Shown: in pieces, positions 1-5,306 of the stretch
How positions within the stretch are numbered: the stretch's first letter is position 1
Layout: each line of letters begins with the position of its first letter
Source of the DNA: Bacteroidales bacterium
GTDB lineage: Bacteria > Bacteroidota > Bacteroidia > Bacteroidales > UBA7960
Assembly: GCA_007122745.1 (NCBI GenBank)
Contig: SKTA01000164.1
Coordinates: 1-5,321 of the forward strand
Direction of reading: 5' to 3'
Length of the DNA stretch: 5,321 nt
Position numbers and translations under genes: made by a program
The notes under the pieces: generated by a model
Databases searched by the model: none
What the model saw: the letters and a program-made list of their open reading frames with translations, nothing else
What the model was told of the DNA's origin: nothing

Positions 1-266
1 CCTGTTAGCAACATTACTGTGAAGGTTATTGTCAGAGATTGTGCCATAATTTGTAACTTGCGCAATGTTTTAAAATTAATCGATAACAATAAGCTATCAT
101 ATCATGATTAATGAAAAGTTAAGCGTATTTATCCTCAAGGCAATAAGAAACAACTGCTGGGGACGCTCTCCCTAAATGATTTTTCGATACTGCATGAAGG
201 TCCCGATCAGATCCTGAATAAGCAATCTGAAAAAATTGAGGATCTCTATCAAAAGAAATTTCCCTT
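1..266. other. Left-edge region without a recognisable intact gene
   Basis: No frame here gives a protein I recognise. The first ~110 bases are AT-rich and full of stops on the plus strand. From 115 a plus-strand frame without any ATG stays open to the stop at 346-348. Its product has a normal-looking composition (for example the segment LNDFSILHEGPDQILNKQ near 172-225), but I cannot place it in a family, and it runs out of frame into the acyl-CoA synthetase remnant. A 23-codon ORF (104-175) and a minus-strand start at 47 that reads off the window edge are also possible but unsupported. The region may be decayed sequence joined to the ligase remnant. Confidence 0.4.
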
Positions 267-578
267 GGGCCTTCCAGACAGAACATCTATCCTGAAGAGA
301 TTGAAGCGATGCTTAACAACAAACTGTTTATTCAGGAAACACTTGTAAGGGACAGAAAAGGGGCGTTGCAGGCTCTAGTATATCCTGATTATGAAACCAT
401 TGACAAAATGGCTGTCAGCGAACAACAGCTGAGGGGAAATCTTCAGGGTTACAAGCTTGAAGTCAATGAGAAAATGCCTTCTTACATGAACATTGCAGAA
501 ATTGAAATTGTTCCCGAAGAATTTGAAAAAACACCTAAAAAAAGCATCAAACGGTTTCTGTATACATTGGATCAATAG
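267..578 (+). pseudogene. C-terminal remnant of AMP-forming long-chain acyl-CoA synthetase
   Basis: This encodes only the last ~100 residues of an AMP-binding long-chain fatty acid-CoA ligase, the enzyme that activates fatty acids to acyl-CoA through an acyl-adenylate. Similarity begins at GPSRQNIYPEEIEAMLNN (267-320). That segment corresponds to the hinge/C-terminal-domain motif usually read as GPSGQNIYPEEIE in Bacteroidota members. It continues through the VRDRKGALQALVYPD segment and ends with EEFEKTPKKSIKRFLY, where the lysine-rich motif holds the expected C-terminal catalytic lysine region. The whole adenylate-forming N-terminal domain (several hundred residues, with the AMP-binding signature) is absent although 266 bases of upstream sequence are present, and a stop (237-239) closes the frame. 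The first ATG in frame is at 309, inside the conserved motif, so it is unlikely to be a genuine start. The second glycine of GPSG is arginine here (AGA for GGA). I infer a broken gene; a sequencing or assembly break is the main alternative. Confidence 0.72.
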
Positions 579-595
579 CGGTTTTTTAAAAAAAA

Positions 596-627
596 TTTGT
601 TGAACGTGAAAAAAAAACATATATTTG
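596..627 (+). promoter_or_regulatory. Bacteroidota sigma-ABfr-type promoter for the ECF sigma gene
   Basis: A TTTG at 596-599 (-33 element) is followed after 20 nt by TATATTTG at 620-627, a perfect match to the Bacteroidota -7 consensus TAnnTTTG. Transcription should start a few bases after 627, leaving a leader of about 90 nt before the sigma-factor start. The match and spacing are seen directly; use as a promoter is inferred. Confidence 0.65.
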
Positions 628-724
628 TCGCAGTCAAATTGCAAAATATCGCATACGCCATAATTATTAACCAAAAATAGGAGGACGGATTATCGATTAA
701 ACACTTACGCTAGTTTAACAACAC

Positions 725-1327
725 ATGGAGGCCAATCTTATGAATGACCGCGTAGCGACTAGCGATCAAGAGTTGATCCGTCTGTTTATTTCCGGTAACC
801 ACAATGCCCTGGAAACCCTTATCAACAGGCATCAAAGAAAACTATTCTCATATATCCTTCTGATCGTTAAGGATAAACACCTTGCTGAGGATGTGTTTCA
901 GGATACTTTCATAAAGATCATCAATACCCTGAGAGCAGGTTCTTACAATGAGGAGGGAAAATTTCTCCCCTGGGCCATGCGTATCGCGCATAACCTCATC
1001 ATCGATTTTTTCAGGAAATCGAAAAGGATGCCCTTCAAGGAGAACAGCGAAGAATACGATCTTTTTGATACCCTTAAGGTTTATGATGAAACCATAGAGG
1101 ACAAGCTCATAACCACACAGATTCATAACGACGTAAAAAGGCTGATTGAACATCTTCCTGATGAGCAGAAAGAGGTGCTTAAGATGCGTCATTATGAAGA
1201 CATGAGCTTCAAGGAAATAGCGCAGGTTACCGATGTGAGCATCAATACTGCTTTGGGCAGGATGCGTTATGCATTGATCAATCTTCGCAAGTTGATCCAG
1301 GAAAAAAACATCATCCTTACCCGTTAA
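725..1327 (+). CDS. ECF-type RNA polymerase sigma factor (sigma-70 family)
   Basis: This cytoplasmic sigma factor would direct RNA polymerase core to a particular promoter set. At 200 residues it has the two-domain ECF architecture. A region 2 domain spans about residues 16-101, with the core-binding segment AEDVFQDTFIKII (54-66) and the -10-recognition part WAMRIAHNLIIDFFRKSKR (83-101). A region 4 helix-turn-helix spans about 134-190 (LPDEQKEVLKMRHYEDMSF, then EIAQVTDVSINTALGRMRYA). There is no region 1 or 3 and no C-terminal sensory extension. The start is uncertain. ATG 725 follows an A-rich stretch typical of this phylum, but ATG 740 (residue 6) lies 8 nt after GGAGG (727-731), which looks like a ribosome binding site; neither choice affects the domains. 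No anti-sigma factor or FecR/SusC-type partner is adjacent, so it seems to be an orphan ECF factor controlled by its own promoter or post-translationally. Family assignment is firm; regulon and signal are unknown. Confidence 0.93.
   Translation: MEANLMNDRVATSDQELIRLFISGNHNALETLINRHQRKLFSYILLIVKDKHLAEDVFQDTFIKIINTLRAGSYNEEGKFLPWAMRIAHNLIIDFFRKSKRMPFKENSEEYDLFDTLKVYDETIEDKLITTQIHNDVKRLIEHLPDEQKEVLKMRHYEDMSFKEIAQVTDVSINTALGRMRYALINLRKLIQEKNIILTR
727..731 (+). promoter_or_regulatory. Possible Shine-Dalgarno site for the internal start of the sigma factor
   Basis: GGAGG sits 8 nt before the in-frame ATG at 740 and overlaps the ATG at 725. It favours 740 as the real start. Bacteroidota often do without such sites, so this is suggestive only. 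Confidence 0.4.
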
Positions 1328-1350
1328 TGCAATGAACCCCCTTATCGCTG

Positions 1351-1390
1351 AAAACCTAATAACTTAATGGGTTTTGGCTTTTTCTTTCTC
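1351..1390 (+). terminator. Weak intrinsic terminator after the sigma factor gene
   Basis: AAAACC (1351-1356) and GGTTTT (1370-1375) can pair around a 13-nt loop. They are followed by a pyrimidine/T-rich tract (GGCTTTTTCTTTCT, 1376-1389). The stem is short and AT-rich, so termination would be inefficient. The position between a finished gene and a candidate promoter for the next one supports the reading. Confidence 0.4.
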
Positions 1391-1391
1391 C

Positions 1392-1424
1392 TTTACAATA
1401 AGTTTGGGATTATCACTAACTTTG
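1392..1424 (+). promoter_or_regulatory. Candidate Bacteroidota promoter for murB
   Basis: TAACTTTG at 1417-1424 matches the -7 consensus TAnnTTTG. A near-match -33 element (TTTA, 1392-1395) lies 21 nt upstream. This would give a short leader of about 30 nt before the murB ATG. A second -7 match, TAAGTTTG at 1399-1406, lies 18 nt further upstream with TTTG at 1373-1376 (22-nt spacing). Confidence 0.5.
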
Positions 1425-1459
1425 GTCCGTAGAATTGTGTTCAATACACCCGGTACCAC

Positions 1460-2464
1460 ATGTTGAAACACACAAATTATCCTTTAAAAGGTTTAAATAC
1501 CTTTGGCATTGAAGCCTACGCAAGGGAGTACATCGAAGTGCACGGCAATGAGGCATTGTTAAGCCTTTTCAGCAAGAATCCGGGAAAACACCTGATCCTG
1601 GGAGGTGGCAGCAATGTACTTTTCCGTAGTGATTTCGACGGAGTGGTGATCCGGATTGCCATGCATGGAAAAAAAATCATTGGCACAATGCCGGGTAAAT
1701 TATTACTTGAAGTATCAGCCGGTGAAGATTGGGATGACCTTGTGGCCTATTGTGTGGACCGGAACTGGGGGGGGCTGGAGAACCTTTCACTCATCCCCGG
1801 ACAGGTTGGCAGCAGTCCGATACAGAACATCGGAGCCTACGGTGTGGAATTGAAGGATCATTTTTACAGTCTGACTGCTTTTGACAAAGAAAAAAAAGAA
1901 TTTTCTGTTTTTGACAAGAAAGCATGCCGCTTTGGTTACCGCAACAGCTTTTTCAAACAGAATGGCAAAAACAGGTTTGTAATCACTTCGGTAATCTTTG
2001 CACTCGACACCAGGCCCATTCCACAAACAGCCTATGGCAGTCTCCGGTCAGAATTGGATAAGACGGGCATCGATAGACCAAAAATTAAGGATGTCAGGCA
2101 AGTTGTCTGTAGCATACGCAGAAGTAAGCTGCCAGATCCGGATGAGCTTGGTAATGCAGGAAGTTTTTTTAAAAATCCTGTAATTTCGGGGCAAACATAT
2201 CTGCAATTAAGGGAAAGGTTTCCAGACATGGTTGTTTTTGATGACCCCAAAGGTAAAAAGCTGGCAGCCGCCTGGCTGATCGACCAGGCCGGATGGAAAG
2301 GTTATCGCCGGGGCGATGCAGGCGTTCATGAAAAACAGGCACTGGTAATCGTTAACCATGGTAAGGCAACCGGTAATGAAATCATTCAACTGGCCGATGA
2401 GATTCAGAGATCTGTAATTGAGAAGTATGGAGTCAGGCTTGAGCCTGAAGTCAATATAATTTAA
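1460..2464 (+). CDS. murB: UDP-N-acetylenolpyruvoylglucosamine reductase (UDP-N-acetylmuramate dehydrogenase)
   Basis: MurB is a cytoplasmic FAD enzyme that uses NADPH to reduce UDP-GlcNAc-enolpyruvate to UDP-N-acetylmuramate, the second committed step of peptidoglycan synthesis. The 334-residue product is full length. The FAD-binding fold is marked by LGGGSNVLF (47-55) and IPGQVGSSPIQNIGAYGVE (112-130). YRNSFFK (160-166) carries the conserved catalytic arginine (Arg161). AYGSL (191-195) matches the substrate-loop tyrosine of the E. coli-like type I enzymes. GNAGSFFKNP (231-240) holds the serine that protonates the substrate (Ser235). LIDQAGWKGYRRGDAGVH and the closing LEPEV (Glu330 is the probable catalytic acid) complete the C-terminal domain. 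The ATG at 1460 starts directly in the family's usual N-terminal LKGLNTFGIEA context. The long middle insert with Tyr192 makes it type I, not the shorter Gram-positive type II. The downstream membrane-protein gene follows after 6 nt and is probably co-transcribed. Confidence 0.97.
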   Translation: MLKHTNYPLKGLNTFGIEAYAREYIEVHGNEALLSLFSKNPGKHLILGGGSNVLFRSDFDGVVIRIAMHGKKIIGTMPGKLLLEVSAGEDWDDLVAYCVDRNWGGLENLSLIPGQVGSSPIQNIGAYGVELKDHFYSLTAFDKEKKEFSVFDKKACRFGYRNSFFKQNGKNRFVITSVIFALDTRPIPQTAYGSLRSELDKTGIDRPKIKDVRQVVCSIRRSKLPDPDELGNAGSFFKNPVISGQTYLQLRERFPDMVVFDDPKGKKLAAAWLIDQAGWKGYRRGDAGVHEKQALVIVNHGKATGNEIIQLADEIQRSVIEKYGVRLEPEVNII

Positions 2465-2470
2465 TTGCTA

Positions 2471-3076
2471 ATGAAAATTAAAGATACGATAATAAATAAA
2501 TTTGAAAAAGCGGGTATGGTCACTGTCATCGTGGTCATGCTTTTAAGGGTTTGGCTCGGACCGGTCACCAACACCTCGCTATTGGTATTTACCACACTGC
2601 TTTCCATTTACTATCTCTGGTTCAGCTTTTTTATCTTTAACAAACTCGCTCCTTTGCAGATGCTGAACAGGGACATCGTTCAGTCGCTTTATCCCTTTCA
2701 GATATACATAACGATACTGATGGGCATTATACTCTCCTATGCACTGATTGCTGTTCTGGCCGGATTCATGTTCTTTCCGCTGATGCACAAAATTATGTTC
2801 TGGGCATTGATTGCATTAACCGGATTCACGATCTACCTGACTATTTATCACATAATAAGGAAAAAAGATTTTCCCTTTTTAAAAAGGTATTATTACAGGG
2901 CAGCGCTATACCTCGGTTTGCTTGGGTTGCTTCTCATTCCACCGGTGGAAACAAGACTTGAGATCCTTTACAGAGATCATCCCGAATTTATAGAAGCATA
3001 CCTTGAATGGCGGGAAAATCCTGATGATGAAGAGGCGCAAGAGCGTTTACGTGACATAAGAAGCCGGTTCCGGTAA
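2471..3076 (+). CDS. Five-helix integral membrane protein of unknown function
   Basis: I do not recognise a named family. The 201-residue product (from ATG 2471) has a short basic N-terminus (MKIKDTIINKFEKAG). About five hydrophobic segments follow, near residues 16-34, 37-56, 78-102, 108-127 and 141-158. After the last helix (LYLGLLGLLLIPP) comes a ~40-residue hydrophilic tail rich in Glu, Asp and Arg (from VETRLEILYRD to DIRSRFR), predicted to be helical and exposed. The frame can be extended back to a TTG at 2465 that abuts the murB stop. ATG 2471 is preferred because it is a standard start and only 6 nt from the murB stop. The tight spacing and shared strand suggest one transcript with murB, hinting at an envelope role, but no catalytic motif supports any specific function. 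The gene ends 80 bp from the convergent mutase gene. Confidence 0.8.
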   Translation: MKIKDTIINKFEKAGMVTVIVVMLLRVWLGPVTNTSLLVFTTLLSIYYLWFSFFIFNKLAPLQMLNRDIVQSLYPFQIYITILMGIILSYALIAVLAGFMFFPLMHKIMFWALIALTGFTIYLTIYHIIRKKDFPFLKRYYYRAALYLGLLGLLLIPPVETRLEILYRDHPEFIEAYLEWRENPDDEEAQERLRDIRSRFR

Positions 3077-3150
3077 AAAAGAATCCCTCGCTGAGCCTGA
3101 TTTATTTAATATTATCGTTTGACAATAATAAAATTTTACCGGACGATAAT
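3069..3150. repeat. Two overlapping inverted repeats between convergent genes
   Basis: A perfect 10-bp pair, TCCGGTAAAA (3069-3078) and TTTTACCGGA (3134-3143), spans the stop codon of the membrane-protein gene. A perfect 8-bp pair, ATTATCGT (3111-3118) and ACGATAAT (3143-3150), lies inside and beside it, and its right arm directly abuts or overlaps the first pair. A 10-bp palindrome, TAAAATTTTA (3129-3138), sits in the loop. The position between two converging genes suggests bidirectional transcription ending, but neither pair has the short loop and T-run of a standard intrinsic terminator. Confidence 0.5.
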
Positions 3151-3156
3151 GAATTA

Positions 3157-4890
3157 TTATATACCTATATCCTTTCTGATCCTTTTGATTGATTCTCTAA
3201 GCTCTCTTCGCCTGTTTTCGTATTCTATTGGTTTATCCAAACCAATTTTACAACTAAAATAAAATTTTATTTTTGGCTCTGTGCCGGAGGGCCTCATGGT
3301 GATGCGCGTTCCATCCTCCAGGACAAACTGCAGCACATTGGATTTTGGCAGATCTACAGGATGTATCTCATCCTGGTAGAGGTCATGGTCTGTTCCTTTC
3401 TGGTAATCAATGATCCTTGCAATCGTTTTTTCATCAATGGTTTTGGGAGGATTGTTACGAAACCTGTCCATCATCTCGCTGATCGCTGTTGCCCCCTTCT
3501 GACCTTTTTTGGTGATGGAGACAAGATCTTCAAAATAAAGATCATGGCGTAAATAAATGTTTACCAACAGATCCAGAAGCGTCATGTTCTGTTCCCGGGC
3601 CCAGGCAGCTGCCTCAGCCACCATGCAACAACTTATGACTGCATCCTTGTCGCGCACCAGGTCGCCAATCAGGAAGCCATAACTTTCTTCACCTCCGCAA
3701 AGGAATCGTTTTTCCCCTTCCAGCAGGCGTATCTTCTCAGCAATGTATTTGAAGCCGGTCAAAACATCATAGCATTCCACATTGTATGCGGCCGCCATTT
3801 CAGCAAGCAGGTCGGTTGTTACAATGGTTTTGACAATGTATTCATCTCCCCGGAGCTTACCCTGCGCTTTCCGTTGTTCAAGCACGTGATATGTAAGCAG
3901 CACGGCACACTGGTTACCGTTGATCAGCACATAACCGCCGTTTTTATCCTTTACTGCTACTCCAAGCCTGTCACCGTCAGGATCGGTCGCCATTACAAGG
4001 TCAGCGTCAACCTGCTTGGCCCGCTCCAGTGCCAGTGTAAAAGCCTCCGCCTCTTCCGGGTTTGGTGAAACGACAGTGGGAAAGTTTCCGTCGACAACAT
4101 CCTGCTCCGGAACATTATATACTGACTTAAAACCAAAAGCTTTGAGCGTTTCGGGAACCAGGCGGACAGTGCTGCCATGGATGGGTGTAAATACAATGCC
4201 CAGGTCGCTGTGTTTTTTAACCAAGTCGGGTGCCAGCGAAAAGGCTTTCATTTTTTCAATGTAGATGGCATCAAATGACTTATCCAGCGTAGTTATCAGT
4301 TCAGGTTTACCGCCAAAGAGGATCTGTTCCACCTGAATTTTCTTGACCTCTTCGATCACATTTTTGTCGTGTGGAGGAACGAGTTGGCCACCATCATCCC
4401 AGTATACCTTATAACCATTGTATTCCGGCGGATTATGGGAAGCGGTGATCACAATGCCTGCCTGACAACCCAGTTCACGCACCGCAAATGACAAAAGTGG
4501 TACAGGGCGCAATGCATCAAACACGTATACGGCAATGCCGTTCGCAGATAACACCTCGGCGGTGATCTTTGTGAACAGTTCACTTTTGTTCCGACAGTCA
4601 TGCGCAATAGCTACTTTTGGATGATCCAGGCCGGAAAACGATTTCAATAAATAGTTTGCAAGTCCTTGTGTGGCCATTCCCACCGTATATTTATTCATTC
4701 GGTTGGTGCCAACGCCCATGACACCGCGCAAACCGCCTGTTCCGAATTCGAGGTCACGGTAAAATGCATCAGCCAAAGCGTCAGGGTCATTTCCCATGAG
4801 TTCTCTTACTGAATCCTGTGTTTCCTTATCAAAAGCATCGGTGAGCCATTGCTCAGCACGTTTTAATGTTCCGGCATCCATACCCTTCAT
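3157..4890 (-). CDS. Phospho-sugar mutase (phosphoglucomutase/phosphomannomutase family, PGM2-like)
   Basis: This cytoplasmic alpha-D-phosphohexomutase moves phosphate between the C1 and C6 positions of hexose phosphates (or C1 and C5 of pentose phosphates) through a bisphosphate intermediate, feeding nucleotide-sugar and storage-polysaccharide synthesis. The 577-residue length and four-domain order fit the PGM2/PgcA-like subgroup. The N-terminal EFGTGGLRGVMG lies at 48-59. The active-site loop TASHNPPEYNGYK (149-161) includes the phosphorylated Ser151. The Mg-binding loop is ATDPDGDRLG (301-310; Asp303, Asp305, Asp307), the sugar-specificity loop is GGEESYGF (399-406), and the C-terminal phosphate-binding loop is RPSGTEPK (533-540). 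All key residues are present, so it should be active. The start at 4890 gives MKGMDAGT; Met4 is an alternative. It is a single-gene unit on the minus strand, convergent with the murB pair. Substrate preference (glucose-1-P, mannose-1-P or ribose-1-P) cannot be read from the motifs. Confidence 0.95.
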   Translation of the reverse strand: MKGMDAGTLKRAEQWLTDAFDKETQDSVRELMGNDPDALADAFYRDLEFGTGGLRGVMGVGTNRMNKYTVGMATQGLANYLLKSFSGLDHPKVAIAHDCRNKSELFTKITAEVLSANGIAVYVFDALRPVPLLSFAVRELGCQAGIVITASHNPPEYNGYKVYWDDGGQLVPPHDKNVIEEVKKIQVEQILFGGKPELITTLDKSFDAIYIEKMKAFSLAPDLVKKHSDLGIVFTPIHGSTVRLVPETLKAFGFKSVYNVPEQDVVDGNFPTVVSPNPEEAEAFTLALERAKQVDADLVMATDPDGDRLGVAVKDKNGGYVLINGNQCAVLLTYHVLEQRKAQGKLRGDEYIVKTIVTTDLLAEMAAAYNVECYDVLTGFKYIAEKIRLLEGEKRFLCGGEESYGFLIGDLVRDKDAVISCCMVAEAAAWAREQNMTLLDLLVNIYLRHDLYFEDLVSITKKGQKGATAISEMMDRFRNNPPKTIDEKTIARIIDYQKGTDHDLYQDEIHPVDLPKSNVLQFVLEDGTRITMRPSGTEPKIKFYFSCKIGLDKPIEYENRRRELRESIKRIRKDIGI

Positions 4891-4910
4891 GATCGTAAAT
4901 GATTTATTAA

Positions 4911-4942
4911 GTTATACTTTGATTTGAAGTAACAAGTATAAC
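4911..4942. promoter_or_regulatory. Perfect 9-bp inverted repeat in the mutase gene leader, overlapping a possible promoter
   Basis: GTTATACTT (4911-4919) and AAGTATAAC (4934-4942) are exact reverse complements around a 14-nt spacer, 21 bases upstream of the mutase start. On the minus strand the distal arm contains TATACTTG (4940-4933), one base from the -7 consensus TAnnTTTG, though no good -33 element precedes it. This fits an operator overlapping the promoter. Alternatively, on the plus strand the repeat is followed by eight Ts (4945-4952), as in an intrinsic terminator, although no plus-strand gene precedes it. Confidence 0.45.
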
Positions 4943-5014
4943 GATTTTTTTTGTTGAAAAAGCTTTCGGTGTGCAAATTAATTGGAATTTAAAACCGACA
5001 CCGGGTTCCATAAA

Positions 5015-5045
5015 TTAAAAAAGGGAGCTGAAAAACAGCTCCCTT
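5015..5045 (-). terminator. Intrinsic terminator of the tRNA-Leu transcript
   Basis: On the minus strand AAGGGAGCTG pairs perfectly with CAGCTCCCTT around a 5-nt T loop. The stem lies at plus-strand 5021-5030 and 5036-5045. Transcription then runs into a T tract (complement of the A-run at 5017-5020). It begins only a few bases after the 3' end of the tRNA-Leu(CAG), so it ends the tRNA transcript and insulates the mutase gene. Confidence 0.9.
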
Positions 5046-5048
5046 CTG

Positions 5049-5132
5049 TGCCCGGAAAAGGACTCGAACCTTCACGTCGTTACCGACACTAGTCCCTGAA
5101 ACTAGCGCGTCTACCAATTTCGCCATCCGGGC
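5049..5132 (-). tRNA. tRNA-Leu, anticodon CAG
   Basis: This 84-nt class II tRNA reads CUG codons. The acceptor stem is GCCCGGA paired with TCCGGGC, with discriminator A. The D arm contains AAATTGGTAGAC. The anticodon stem CTAGT/ACTAG encloses the loop TTCAGGG, placing CAG at positions 34-36. A long variable arm (TGTCG gtaa CGACG) and a T arm with GGTTCGAGTCC follow. The long variable arm plus the anticodon identify leucine. The 3' CCA is not encoded (the genome reads ACAG), so it must be added enzymatically. Confidence 0.95.
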
Positions 5133-5158
5133 AATAAACAAAAGAACAATTTTGATAA

Positions 5159-5191
5159 ATAATTTGTTTCTTTACAGAAAAAACAAATTAT
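5159..5191. repeat. 11-bp inverted repeat between the two tRNA-Leu genes
   Basis: ATAATTTGTTT (5159-5169) and AAACAAATTAT (5181-5191) are exact reverse complements with an 11-nt spacer. The stem continues weakly inside (TT with AA). It lies in the 70-nt spacer between the tRNA genes. It may be a weak terminator, a processing hairpin or a regulator site. No T-run follows the hairpin on the minus strand, which argues against a strong terminator. Confidence 0.5.
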
Positions 5192-5202
5192 GTATTTGAG
5201 TG

Positions 5203-5286
5203 TGCCCAGGACAAGACTCGAACTTGCACAGCCTTGCGGCCACTACCCCCTCAAAGTAGCGTGTCTACCAATTTCACCACCTGGGC
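5203..5286 (-). tRNA. tRNA-Leu, anticodon GAG
   Basis: This second 84-nt class II tRNA reads CUC and CUU codons. The acceptor stem is GCCCAGG/CCTGGGC with discriminator A. The D arm again contains AAATTGGTAGAC, almost identical to the neighbour. The anticodon stem CTACT/GGTAG (one G-T pair) encloses the loop TTGAGGG, giving anticodon GAG. The variable arm is built on GGCC gcaa GGCT, and the T arm has AAGTTCGAGTCTT. CCA is not encoded (ACTC follows). It lies upstream of tRNA-Leu(CAG) on the same strand, 70 nt away, and both are probably transcribed together. Confidence 0.95.
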
Positions 5287-5298
5287 AGAATAGCGGTG

Positions 5299-5306
5299 CA
5301 AAACTA
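5299..5306 (-). promoter_or_regulatory. -7 promoter element upstream of the tRNA-Leu genes
   Basis: On the minus strand the sequence reads TAGTTTTG, an exact match to the Bacteroidota -7 consensus TAnnTTTG, ending 12 nt before the first base of tRNA-Leu(GAG). The -33 TTTG expected ~20 nt upstream would lie beyond the right edge of the window, so only half of the promoter can be checked. Confidence 0.6.

Noticed and set aside
1..47. Minus-strand reading frame starting at 47 (MAQSLTITFTVMLLT) running off the left edge
   Set aside because: Only 15 codons are visible, with no promoter or ribosome binding site; it resembles a hydrophobic N-terminus but cannot be supported.
104..175. 23-codon plus-strand ORF starting with ATG at 104
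   Set aside because: It is too short, has no recognisable product and no start signals; chance is the simplest explanation.
596..627. A/T-rich tract as an origin or curved-DNA element
   Set aside because: The pattern is fully explained by a consensus Bacteroidota promoter, and there are no DnaA-box clusters.
375..674. 99-codon minus-strand ORF opposite the ligase remnant and the sigma leader
   Set aside because: It is a shadow of the plus-strand coding frame, Phe/Cys-rich from reading A-rich DNA backwards, and it crosses the sigma promoter.
848..1192. 114-codon minus-strand ORF inside the sigma factor gene
   Set aside because: It lies wholly opposite a well-supported sigma factor and has no family features.
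4016..4264. 82-codon plus-strand ORF inside the mutase gene
   Set aside because: It is an antisense shadow, with a Ser/Thr/Gly-rich low-information product typical of reading a coding strand backwards.
5049..5286. tRNA genes as an integration (attachment) site
   Set aside because: No integrase gene and no direct repeat of a tRNA 3' end is visible in the window.
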